Source: Akebia trifoliata (taxonomy: Eukaryota; Streptophyta; Magnoliopsida; Ranunculales; Lardizabalaceae). From it: a stretch of DNA of 64,000 nucleotides. Positions 11,093 to 20,651 of this stretch are shown here, one piece after another. Under the pieces are notes generated by a model that worked only from the letters and a program-made list of their open reading frames with translations, did no database searches and was not told where the DNA came from. The position numbers and the translations under genes were made by a program. Positions within the stretch are counted from its first letter, which is position 1. Each line of letters starts with the position of its first letter. The stretch covers positions 1 through 64,000 of the forward strand of contig JADQWC010000286.1 of NCBI GenBank assembly GCA_017979445.1, given 5' to 3'.

Positions 11093-12361
11093 ATGACTCG
11101 AGGGGGAAGAGTTTTTAAGCCACAAGAACTCTGTGTTGATAATCCTGCAGCCCTGGCAAGAAAAGAAGGAGATGATCCCACTAAGGAAAGCATCGAAGAG
11201 GATAACTCCGTGATCAAACAGTTGAAAAAATCAGGGGCTAATATCTCAGTATGGGGTTTACTCATGGCTTCCACTGCTCATAGGGAGGCTGTTCTCAAAG
11301 CACTAAACACAGCCCAAGTCTCCCTTGATACTTCCCCAGATCAGCTAGCCAGTATAGTGGGGGCAACTTACGTGGAGAATATTCTATCCTTCTCGGACTC
11401 AGATCTCCCAAAAGAAGGGGCAAGCCATACTAAGCCGCTGCACATTACAGTTGACTGTAACGGAATGAGGGTACCTTTAGTTTTGATTGATAACGGGAGT
11501 GCACTGAACGTTTGCCCGCTGAAAACGGCTACTTGTCTCGGATTTAAGGCTGAAGATCTCAAACCTACTAATCAAGGTGTTAGAGCTTATGATAACACCA
11601 AGAGAGATGTACTAGGAATTTTGCACCTTCGGCTGTCCACAGGCATAGCTGAATTTCCTGTGGAATTTCAGGTTATTGATATCCAGTCCTCTTTCAATCT
11701 ACTGTTAGGGAGACCATGGTTACACCAGATTAAAGCCATCCCTTCTACGCTACATCAGAAGGTCAAATTTATCAAGGATGGGCTGGTAATTACTCTTCAT
11801 GGAGATGCTGAAATTGTAGGGATCATAAATAATACTGAGGCTAAGGATAAGCCGTTGCTTGAGATTCAACCAGAACAACAGGGAGTAGAGCTCAGTGGGT
11901 TCGAATTTGAAAAGATATGCTCAGTCCAATGGGATCAAGCCATGAAGGAGTATTTTCCAATGGAAAATACCTATAATTGTTGCATGGCCAATATATTCAA
12001 GAAAATGAGATTCTTCCCTGGTATGGGCTTAGGTCGCAAACAGCAAGGTATTAAAGAGGCACCATTAATTAAAGAGGCCATCGGCACATTCGGACTAGGA
12101 TATAAGCCTACTAAGGAAGATTGGGCCCAATATTGGAAGACAAAACGGGATAAGGCCATTGCTAAAAGGCAAAGGCGTACCACAGATCTCATTAAAATGA
12201 AGCCCTATCGAAAGACCCTCAATGGTTATTTCGTGAAAGAAGGAGAAGACTTCCGCTACTGTGGGTTCCCAGAGCCATTTATTGATCACATCACAGGTAC
12301 TCGTCTGCCGGGGTTTGAAATCTTTTTTGGCATGGAATGGCCCGAAAAGAAGCAAGCATAG
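11093..12361 (+). CDS. pro: Retropepsin-type protease with G-patch-like segment
   Basis: 422-codon open stretch. The aspartic protease core has its active-site motif as DNGS at residues 133-136 (in IDNGSALNVCP), and the conserved LLLGRPWLH at about 203-211, which closes the retropepsin fold in plant gypsy elements. Downstream, residues 304-340 contain MRFFPGMGLGRKQQG...FGLGY, which has the glycine pattern of a G-patch, an RNA-binding motif also found next to protease in some retroviruses. It cleaves the Gag-Pol polyprotein. -1 shifts near 11085 and 12355 separate it from gag and from the following region, and both sit beside homopolymers, so the natural product is probably a long Gag-Pol. Confidence 0.85.
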   Translation: MTRGGRVFKPQELCVDNPAALARKEGDDPTKESIEEDNSVIKQLKKSGANISVWGLLMASTAHREAVLKALNTAQVSLDTSPDQLASIVGATYVENILSFSDSDLPKEGASHTKPLHITVDCNGMRVPLVLIDNGSALNVCPLKTATCLGFKAEDLKPTNQGVRAYDNTKRDVLGILHLRLSTGIAEFPVEFQVIDIQSSFNLLLGRPWLHQIKAIPSTLHQKVKFIKDGLVITLHGDAEIVGIINNTEAKDKPLLEIQPEQQGVELSGFEFEKICSVQWDQAMKEYFPMENTYNCCMANIFKKMRFFPGMGLGRKQQGIKEAPLIKEAIGTFGLGYKPTKEDWAQYWKTKRDKAIAKRQRRTTDLIKMKPYRKTLNGYFVKEGEDFRYCGFPEPFIDHITGTRLPGFEIFFGMEWPEKKQA

Positions 12362-12843
12362 AAGTTAAGGAGAAGAAAGTTGAAGACTGGCAGCTCGATC
12401 TAGACTCCCTCAACATAGATCAGCTATTCATTGAAGATCATGGTATCTTAGTGTTATCAGTTGGGAAAGGAATCCCAAATCCTCAGTCTGTAATCAAACC
12501 CGCTGTTGGGTCTCTATCAAATTATCATGTAATCAGTCCTGTGTTGCATGTCAAGGCTGGGTCTGTCGGTCCCATTAGTCCTGTTCAGTCTGACATGCCA
12601 GTTGAGTCATTTATTTCTGTTGAGTCGAGTAAGTTAGTTGTTTCTGCTGAGTCTGTTATTTCTAGGGAGTCTGTTTTTCCTGCTGAGTCGAGTGAGTCTG
12701 TCAAGTCTGCAATGAGTCCTGTTACCCCATCTCTTTTCAATGAAATGAAAGAAATTTTTGATTACCCCGAGCGCAATAATAATTCAACTAATAATTGGCT
12801 TCGGAGGGAGAGTCTTCTGACGAAGAACCTCCCCCTGAAATAA
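12337..12843 (+). CDS. Protease-RT linker region
   Basis: Open for 168 codons in a frame one base off the protease frame. Early part WQLDLDSLNIDQLF is protein-like; the middle is a low-complexity run of V/E-S-rich steps (about 12570-12720, variants of GAGTCTGT/GAGTCGAGT). In Ogre-like elements the region between protease and RT may contain an intron; I see no convincing GT-AG pair that decides this here. Joins the RT frame near 12795-12830. Confidence 0.5.
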   Translation: MARKEASIEVKEKKVEDWQLDLDSLNIDQLFIEDHGILVLSVGKGIPNPQSVIKPAVGSLSNYHVISPVLHVKAGSVGPISPVQSDMPVESFISVESSKLVVSAESVISRESVFPAESSESVKSAMSPVTPSLFNEMKEIFDYPERNNNSTNNWLRRESLLTKNLPLK

Positions 12844-13945
12844 TCAAATTACTTAAACAAGAAGAGGAACGTCAGGCTCAACCTCTAATAGAGGAAGTAG
12901 AGGTTATCAACCTCGGAACAAAAGAAAGTCCTCAGGAAATTCGTATAGGGGTCACTTTATCTCCTGATGAACGCAAAGGGATAGTAGATTTACTCAGAAA
13001 GTTCAGAGACGTATTCGCGTGGTCTTACGAGGATATGCCGGGGGTAAGCACAGATATTGTCCAACATCGGATTCCGTTATATCCTGATGCTCGACCAATC
13101 AAACAGAAACTTCGACGTATGAAGCCGGAATGGGCTTTGAAAATCAAAGAAGAAGTTACAAAGCAGATTAACGCTGGATTCTTGGAAGTAGTAGAATACC
13201 CTGAGTGGATTGCCAATGTCGTCCCGGTGCCGAAAAAGGATGGAAAAGTTAGAATGTGTGTGGATTTTAGAGATTAAACAAAGCAAGCCCAAAGGATAGT
13301 TTCCCTTTACCACACATAGATGTTCTAGTAGACAGTACAGCAGGACACGCGTTGTTGTCCTTCATGGATGGATTTTCAGGGTACAATCAGATAAAGATGG
13401 ATCCTCGAGATATGCAAAAGACGTCGTTCATCACACAGTGGGGGACCTTCTGCTACAAGGTCATGCCTTTTGGTTTGAAGAACGCTGGAGCTACCTATCA
13501 AAGAGCAGCCACGACTTTACTACATGACATGATACACAAAGAGGTCGAAGTCTATGTAGATGATATGATAGTCAAATCCAAAGAACGACTAGGGCATGTT
13601 ACTGCGTTAGAAAATTTTCTCACAAGGATTCAAAAGTACCAACTCCGCCTCAACCCACAGAAATGTGTATTCGGAGTAACTTCTGGAAAGCTGTTGGGAT
13701 TTGTAGTCAGTCAGAGAGGAATCGAAGTGGACCCTGTAAAGATTAAAGCTATCCAAGAGATGCCGCCTCCCGAGACTGAAAAACAGATTCGAGGTTTTCT
13801 GGCAGAATCCAGTATGTTAGCAGGTTCATCGCTCAACTCACCAACGTCTGCGAACCTATTTTCAAGCTTCTTAAGAAGAATGAACCAACAGTTTGGAATG
13901 AGCAATGTCAAAAGGCTTTCGACCAAGTCAAGGAGTATCTCTTAA
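12795..13945 (+). pseudogene. pol: Reverse transcriptase, frameshifted
   Basis: Copies the element RNA to DNA. Visible RT blocks: KQKLRRMKPEWALKIKEEV, FLEVVEYPEWIANVVPVPKKDG, RMCVDFRD, then after a -1 shift near 13275 LSFMDGFSGYNQIKMDP, TFCYKVMPFGLKNAGATYQR and the catalytic YVDD (about 13553-13564, VYVDDMIVKS), then LLGFVVSQRGIEVDP. A second -1 shift lies near 13803 in a GG run. All catalytic aspartates are present. Both breaks are one-base losses in short homopolymers, so they could be assembly errors or recent decay. Confidence 0.92.
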
Positions 13946-15228
13946 ATCCACCTATTTTGGTTCCACCTACACCGGGTGAACCACTTCTTCTTTATTTGTC
14001 AGTCACAGAAGAAGCTATGGGATGCATGCTTGCACAGTATGACAAAGATACTCGCAAAGAAAGGGCCATCTACTACATCAGTAAGAAGATGTTAGAGTAT
14101 GAACGAAAGTATTCATCCTTGGAGAAAACTTGCTTAGCATTGGTATGGGCTACTCAGAGACTCCGGCATTATATGCTGTCTCATTCAATTATCCTATTAT
14201 CTCGGATGGATCCTCTCAAGTATCTTTTTGAGAAACCGGCATTGACAGGGAGAACCGCACGATGGTTACTGTTGCTATCAGAGTTTGACATCACGCATGT
14301 TACACAGAAATCCATCAAGGGGAGAGCTGTAGCAGAATACTTGGCAGATCACCCTGTAGTAGAAGGAATAAGGCCTGTCGATCAATTCCCAGATGAGAAC
14401 ATCTTGCACGTTAAAGAAGAACCGCAGAACCAAACATGGCAGTTATACTTTGATGGAGCGGCCAATCAAAATGGGTATGGAATAGGGGCAGTCTTGTTAT
14501 CTCCAGAAGGGTGCCATTTTCCTATCGCTATTAAGTTAGCCTTTTCGAACACTAATAACACGGCTGAATATGAGGCGTGCATCGCAGGGCTCGAAGCTGC
14601 TTTGAACTTAGGTATTACAGAAATTGAAGTTTTCGGGGATTCAGCTTTGGTCATACATCAGTCATTGGAAGAATGGAAGACTAGGGATGAAAAGTTGAAA
14701 CCCTATCATGAGTATTTGCTAAACTTAGTCAGTAAGTTTAAAGCTATCCTATTCCAGCACTTGTCAAGGGAGGATAACAGATTTGCTGACTCCTTAGCAA
14801 CTTTATCTTCAATGATCCATTTGCCCCCTGGCATGGAATTGAGACCGATCACTGTTGAAGTCAAAAATAAACCCGCGTACTGCCATCAAATCAACATTGC
14901 TACTCGACTACCCGATGGAAAGCCATGGTACACAGACATAAGGAAAGTGTTGGAAAAACAAGAATTCCCGGAAGAAGCATCGAGGAAAGAACGACAGACC
15001 CTACTAAGATTAGCGTCTCAATTTATCCTGTGCGCAGGAAGCTTATACAAAAGATCTTATGATGGGATTCACTTGTCGTGTGTTGATGAAGATCAAGCTG
15101 AACAGATAATGATTGAACTACATTCAGGAGAATGTGGCCCTCATATGAGTGGGAAAATGTTAACTAAGAAGATTATGAGACAAGGATACTATTGGCCCAC
15201 GATGGAAACAGATTGTCATCATATGGTC
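13805..15228 (+). CDS. pol: Dual RNase H region of pol (RNase H plus aRNH)
   Basis: 435 codons open from 13957. The first RNase H is the usual gypsy connection/RNase H (EPLLLYLSVTEEAMGCML; ERKYSSLEKTCLALVWA; LRHYML). A second, independent RNase H follows: LYFDGAANQNGYGIGAVL (about 14442), NNTAEYEACIAGLEAAL (about 14560), EVFGDSALVIHQ (about 14630), and SREDNRFADSLATL (about 14768), giving the D-E-D-D series. Two RNase H domains in tandem are diagnostic of the Tat branch, where the second is the so-called archaeal-type copy. The stretch ends in the integrase zinc domain at a -1 shift near 15228. Confidence 0.9.
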
Positions 15229-16169
15229 AAACCTGTCATAAGTGCCAAATACATGCGAACTTGATACATGTGCCGCCCTCTCAATTAGTGGGTTTGACTT
15301 CACCATGGCCATTCTCAGTCTGGGGAATTGACATTATTGGTAAAATATCGCCTAAGGCATCAAACGGGCACGAATACATCCTGGTTGCCATCGATTATTT
15401 TACCAAATGGGTTGAAGCTGCCTCTTATGTTGTCCTCACTGCGTCTCGAGTTGCAAAGTTTATTCAAACGAACATCATCAGTCGATATGGGGTACTTTCA
15501 GAGTTGATCTCTGATAACGGGTCGCACTTCAAAGCTGAGGTTATCAAATTGTGTTCAAAGTTCAAAATCTCACACCATAAATCATCTCCTTACCGACCTC
15601 AGACTAATGGAGCAGTCGAAGCAGCAAATAAGAATATTAAGACTATCCTTAGGAAAATGTGTCAATCACATCGAGATTGGTCAGAAAAACTGCCATTTGC
15701 ATTATGGGCATATCGAACCTCAATTCGATCCTCCACCGGAGCTACTCCCTACTCCTTAGTGTATGGCATGGAAGCAGTCTTGCCAGTTGAAATGGAGATT
15801 CCATCTCTCAGGATTTTGTTAGAAAGTCAGTTGTCAGAAGCAGATTGGGTTCGCCAACGGTATGAAGAATTGAATTTGATCGAAGAAAAACGACTAAGAG
15901 CATTGTACCACGTGCAAGCTTATCAAAGAAGAGTCGCCCGTGCGTTTGACAAGAAAATCAAGGCCCGTCACTTACAAGTCGGGGATTTAGTACTCAAAGA
16001 GAACAGGGCACCTATTTTTGATCCCAGGGGGAAGTTCAAACCAAATTGGGGAGGTCCGTTCATCGTCAAAGAAATATTACCAGGAAAAGCTGTCAGACTT
16101 CAAGATCATGATGGAATCGAGTTACCAGAACCAACCAACCTTGACCAAATCAAACGGTACTACATTTAA
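15090..16169 (+). CDS. pol: Integrase
   Basis: Inserts element DNA into the genome. The N-terminal zinc-binding segment is split by a -1 shift near 15228 in an A run: the H part (ELHSGECGPHMSGKM) is in the previous frame, the C-x2-C part (TCHKCQIH) in this one. Core DDE residues: GIDIIG (D), ELISDNGSHF (D), NGAVEAANKNI (E). C-terminal domain: HLQVGDLVLKEN and FKPNWGGPFIVKEILPGKAVRLQDHDG. The ORF closes with IKRYYI and a stop at 16167-16169. No chromodomain is evident, as expected for the Tat lineage. Confidence 0.93.
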
Positions 16170-17688
16170 GGAGGCCATCTTTGGCCGAATCAATTTCCTT
16201 GCTACCCAGTTCATTATCTCCTTTCTCAGCCCTTTGCAATCTTTTCAAAAAAATATATATATATTGTGCCTTGTATTTCTCAGCCCGATCACCTAACCTA
16301 GGGGAGGGAAAATTCGAACTACGTTTTGGTCTGATCCCAAAATTCTGGGGTACGTAGGCAACCTGAGAAGTTACTTCAGGCCCGACCACATCAATAAAAA
16401 AAAATCTAGTTCCCCACACAATAAAAAATTAAGAAAAAGATTCAAAAGGAAAAAAAATCTAAAATGGGGAAGAAAATTTAAGGAAAAAGAAAACAATTGA
16501 AAATTAAATGCCACACAAGGGGCATTCGGGTTTTTGAGCCTCAAAATCCCTTTCTTTTTATACCCAGTCCTAAGCTTACCCATAAAAGTCCTCCTAATTA
16601 CTGTGCGAGAAGTCAAGGAAGATAGCAAAGCATGATCAGACAGCAACTCCAGAAGTTCAGAGGAGAAAAAGAATATAAAAAAAGGATGAAGCCTGCTAAG
16701 TTGAAAACTCGAAAAGGGCAACTTAGGCAAAAATTAAGGCAAGCTCGCAAGGTTGAAAATCTGAAAGGACAACTTTGGCAACAATCAGAGCCAAGAGAAA
16801 AAAAAAGCTCGCTAGATCGAAAACCTGAAAAGGCGATCTAGGCAAAAGCTAGAGCAAGCTCGCTAGATTGAAAGCCTGAAAAGGCGATCTAGGCAAAAGT
16901 TAGAGCAATAAAGAAAAACAGAAGAAAATCCCAAGCTGAGAGCGGTCCGAGCTGAAACATCAGAAGTCCGAATAATCAAGTTCAATACTTAGCTTAAATC
17001 AGGCATAGACTCAGAAGCCACAAGTATCTTGTCTACGATCGATCTGAAAATGTTTACTTCCCCAAGTGAACCAAGGGAGATAAGGGTGAATTCTATGATG
17101 ATACTCGAAAGGAAATAATTTTGTACTCTTGAGCCTGACTCAAAACCTTCAATAAAATTAATCAAAATTAAAAGTTGAGTCTTTATTGCGCTTGCGGTAA
17201 TCAATTATTTCAAACCTTCATACAAGGGGCATTTTTTTTTTTTATGTAACTTTTCCCCCTTATACTAGGGGCATTTTTTTTATGATGTGTTCAATTATTT
17301 TCAAGGCCATGGTCATTGTCAAACTAGAGGCATTTTGCTTTTGAGCAGTGTTAATCCTAAGAGATAATGACAACCCCAAATTTAAGGTAACCCTCTTGAT
17401 AACAGTTTTTCAAAAAAATCTTGAGGTTCAAAAGAAATAAAAATTCAGGTTTTAAAATTTTTTGATAAATCCTTGAGGTTCAAACAAAAGCATTTCGGAT
17501 CTCACATAAGAGATATAACATTCTTTCAGTCTCCAGATTCTTTTCCAGATTCAATCATTCTTGGAATCAATCATTTCTCCTCCAGATTCATTATCTTCCA
17601 GATTTATTCGTTCTCCGATTTGTTCTAATCAGTTTTCTCCAAATTCGTTCATTCTTTCCCAAAATTCATTCATCCCTCTACCAGTTTT
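16170..17688 (+). other. 3' UTR of young element, 5' part
   Basis: Non-coding. A block at 16305-16390 is conserved with 1895-2000 of the older element. Recurrent short phrases 'GGGGCATTTT' near poly-T or poly-A runs (about 16517, 17225, 17270, 17330). Small ORFs here are low-complexity and not supported. Confidence 0.65.
16696..16892 (+). repeat. Hairpin-forming short repeats, family 1
   Basis: Four units. Stems: CTAAGTTG (16696-16703)/CAACTTAG (16719-16726), perfect; CAAGGTTG (16748-16755)/CAACTTTG (16770-16777), one G-T pair; CTAGATCG (16812-16819)/CGATCTAG (16834-16841), perfect; CTAGATTG (16863-16870)/CGATCTAG (16885-16892), one G-T pair. Loops are all of the GAAAA.C.GAAA.GG type. Stem sequence changes between units while pairing is kept. 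Confidence 0.75.
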
Positions 17689-18090
17689 GCTCAGTTTCCA
17701 CCAAGGGTTATCTTGGATTTTGCTCAGTTGTCGCCAAGGGTTATCTTGGATTTTGCTCAGTTGCCGCCAAGGGTTATCTTGGATTTTGCTCAGTTTCCGC
17801 CAAGGGTTATCTTGGATTTTGCTCAGTTGCCGCCAAAGGTTATTTTGGATTTTGCTCAGTTGCCGCCAAGGGTTAACTTGGATTTTGCTCAGTTGCCGCC
17901 AAGGGTTATCTTGGATTTTGCTCAGTTGCCGCCAAGGGTTATCTTGGATTTTGCTCAGTTGCCGCCAAGGGTTATCTTGGATTTTGCTCAGTTGCCGCCA
18001 AGGGTTATCTTGGATTTTGCTCAGTTTCCGCCAAGAGTCATCTTGGATTTTGCTCAGCTGCCGCCAAGGGTTATCTTGGATTTTGCTCAG
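17689..18090 (+). repeat. 33-bp tandem array, family 2
   Basis: About 12 units of 33 bp built on GCTCAGTTGCCGCCAAGGG plus TTATCTTGGATTTT. Each unit holds CCAAG-GGTTAT-CTTGG, a 5-bp stem. Because 33 is a multiple of three, long open frames run through the array; they are not genes. Tandem repeats in the 3' UTR are a known trait of Tat/Ogre elements and a source of plant satellites. Confidence 0.95.
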
Positions 18091-18500
18091 TTACCGCCGA
18101 GGGTTTTCTCGGAACTATGCTCAGATACCGCTGAGGGTTTTCTCGGAACTATGCTCAGTTACCGCCGAGGATTTTCTCGGAACTATGCTCAGTTACCGTC
18201 GAGGGTTTTCTCGAAACTATGCTCAGATGCCGCCGAGGGTTTTCTCAGAACTATGCTCAGTTACCGCCGAGGGTTTTCTCGGAACTATGCTCAGATGCCG
18301 CCAAGGGTTTTCTCGAACTATGCTCAGATGCCGCTGAGGGTTTTCTCGGAACTATGCTCAGTTACCGCCGAGGGTTTTCTCGGAACTATGCTCAGATGCC
18401 GCCGAGGGTTTTCTCGGAACTATGCTCAGTTACCGCCAAGGGTTTTCTTGGAACTATGCTCAGATGCCGCCGAGGGTTTTCTCGGAATTATGCTCAGTTT
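18091..18500 (+). repeat. 34-bp tandem array, family 3
   Basis: About 12 units of 34 bp (GTTACCGCCGAGGGTTTTCT plus CGGAACTATGCTCA), clearly derived from the same ancestor as the preceding array. Each unit holds CCGAG-GGTTTT-CTCGG (for example 18097-18112). One unit has TCGAG/CTCGA (18199-18214) and one CCAAG/CTTGG (18436-18451): both stem sides changed together. A few units (near 18235 and 18301) are not compensated. Confidence 0.95.
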
Positions 18501-18875
18501 ATGCTCATATTATATTCAAATTATGCTCAGTTTATATTCAAATTATGCTCAGTTTATACTCAGACTATGCTCAATTTATGCTCAGGTTTTACTCAGTTTC
18601 ACACAGTTCACACACTTGCACATTTGCACTTTTTAGTCAGGGAGAATTCTCTAAAATTCAAGGATCTGACACCGTCAGTGAGAGTTTGCGCTCAAGGACC
18701 TGACAACCTTTTAATTCGGGGAGAGCTTTACCCTCAAGGATCCGAACACCTTGACGAATTGCTAAATCAAACTGTAAAATGAACTGTCACTAGCTTTGGC
18801 ATTCAGATATCGCACTATCTACCAAAATAGATTTGCTATCTAGTTTGCTTCAACCCTCTGCCAAAGAGGGGCATC
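18501..18875 (+). other. 3' UTR end with polypurine tract
   Basis: Degenerate ATGCTCAGTTTATA-like repeats to about 18590, then a block (about 18630-18875) closely matching 22135-22373 of the older element. The last 15 bases, CCAAAGAGGGGCATC, directly precede the LTR and are identical in both elements; AAAGAGGGG is the polypurine tract priming plus-strand synthesis. Confidence 0.8.
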
Positions 18876-20646
18876 TGTAGACACCCCATTTTTGCACTCG
18901 CCTGATTAATCAACTCGTCAATCCGATTGCAATGATTCCCAATGATGGATGTGTATTCCATTGCTTTATTTTGTTACCAGATGTGTTTCAGAAATCCGGA
19001 TGAGGTATCTCGAATTGACAAAACCTTAGAAACCACACTACATTAGGAAAATACGACCCCAGAAACATAGAAATCATCATCTTGCAGACCAGAAAGAAAC
19101 TTCATGATAAAAATCACTAAAAATTACCAAATTACCAAAATATCTCTAACCTCAAAACAACCCTAGAGCCTACGTTACGCTTAGGAAAACTCTCTCGAAC
19201 ACATAAAATAACAAATCGGAACCAAATAAATCATTTCACCAATTTTAACAGAATTTGACAAAATTACGAAAATGCCCCTCGTAAAGTTCACAACCATTTC
19301 ACACAAAAAACTTCATAAACAACAAAAACTAATATTTCCATTGAATTCCTTACGAAAAATCGATTCTAAAACATCCTGAAACATTAAAAACCGACTTAAA
19401 ACGTGAAAAGTCCTCTCCGGGGGCAAAACGGTAATTTCACAATTTTCATAATTAAAAAATTCGAAATTAATAAATAAAATATTAAATAATTAAATTTAAA
19501 CATTAATGAAATTAATTTTAAATTTTGAACCTAAAAAATCGATTAATCGGACTCTCAGGCAAAATTGTTGAGGGTTCGTGGGATATTTCTTTAAGGACCC
19601 CTCCATTTAGGGGTCCAAAGAATTAAAGATATTTTAGAGGGGGGTTCTCCAAAAATTAAAAGTAAATCAAGCAAGACTGAAGTCAAGGTATTAAAGTCAA
19701 TCAAGTGAGACTGAAGTCAAAATTAAAGTCAATTAAGCAAGACTGAAGTCAAGATATTAAAAGTCAATCAATTCAGACTAAAGTCAAAACATTAAAAGTC
19801 AATCAAATAAGACCAAAAGTCATAATAGAGATCTAATTAAATAATAACTCTATCTAATAGAATTCTAACTTAAAAATAATTCTACCTAAAACAATTTGAA
19901 TTAAAACACAATTCTACCTAAAACAATTCTAATTAAAACACAATTCTACCTAAAACAAGTCAAACTAAAATACAACTCTAATTAAAAGATCTCTAATTAA
20001 ACACTAACCCTATCCAAATCAACCCCTAAAAACATCTATAAATAGAGGTGCTCACACCCTATTTTCGTATAAAATCATAAACCCTAAGAGAAGTAGGTAT
20101 AGAAGCTCCCCTAGCCCCCCATAAACCCTAGTTTTGGAGCCCCAATTCCTTACCTAACATCCCCCTTCGATTTTAGCATAAGAAACGCCTAAAAGCCTTT
20201 CAAAAACACCCCCAAATCCGCAACAAACTTGAAGAGTTCAGATCCAAAAGTAAGGAGATACCTCGATCTAGGAGATCCGAAGTCAAATCCGGAGACAGAA
20301 CGAAGCAAGGGAGCACGGTACAAGGAGCTCTTTTTGTCAGATCTGAGGGAACAAAGTCCTTGCTATCGGAAAGGTAAATTTTTATTTTTATTTATTTTTA
20401 TCTAGGTTTTAGCAATGTAATTTACTTGGGAATTTAGTAGAGACCGGCTTTGGCCGGGCGGGATTGGTGCCTAACACCTTCCAATCCCGTAACATGATCC
20501 CCGAATTCAGTTTTTTTGGTTTTAGATTAGTTTTTATCCGTTTAGAGTCATTGATCGGTTCCTAGACCGTAATAACTAGGTGGCGACTCCCAAACCTCAA
20601 GGGTCAAAAGTGGATCCGCGCACCCTGCGGATCGACGGCGCTTTCA
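18876..20646 (+). repeat. 3' LTR
   Basis: 1771 bp, TGTAGACACC to GCGCTTTCA, about 98% identical to the 5' LTR. TATA box at 20036-20045. Most differences from the 5' LTR are C/T or G/A transitions, as expected for methylated plant transposons. Confidence 0.95.
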
Positions 20647-20651
20647 GATTT
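20647..20651 (+). repeat. Target-site duplication, right copy
   Basis: GATTT, identical to 3195-3199. Confidence 0.93.

Larger units (their letters stand above)
3200..20646 (+). mobile_element. Full-length Tat/Ogre-lineage Ty3/gypsy retrotransposon, 17.4 kb
   Basis: Order seen: 5' LTR, PBS, long leader, ORF1, gag, protease, reverse transcriptase, RNase H, second RNase H, integrase, 3' UTR with tandem repeats, polypurine tract, 3' LTR, all on the plus strand and flanked by GATTT. The extra ORF before gag, the second RNase H between RNase H and integrase, the large size and the repetitive 3' UTR are traits of the Tat branch (Ogre, Retand and relatives). By eye the LTRs differ at about 34 of 1771 positions (1.9%), so insertion is recent. 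Coding regions carry about eight -1 frameshifts and some stops, so as written it is not autonomous. Confidence 0.95.

Noticed and set aside
17689..18500. CRISPR-like array
   Set aside because: Units are directly adjacent with no unique spacers, in a plant retrotransposon.
17561..18782. Long plus-strand ORFs of 187-307 codons through the 33/34-bp arrays (ILDFAQLPPRV-type repeats)
   Set aside because: A 33-bp unit without stops stays open in any phase; the same bases are open in three frames, and the array is in the 3' UTR of the retrotransposon.
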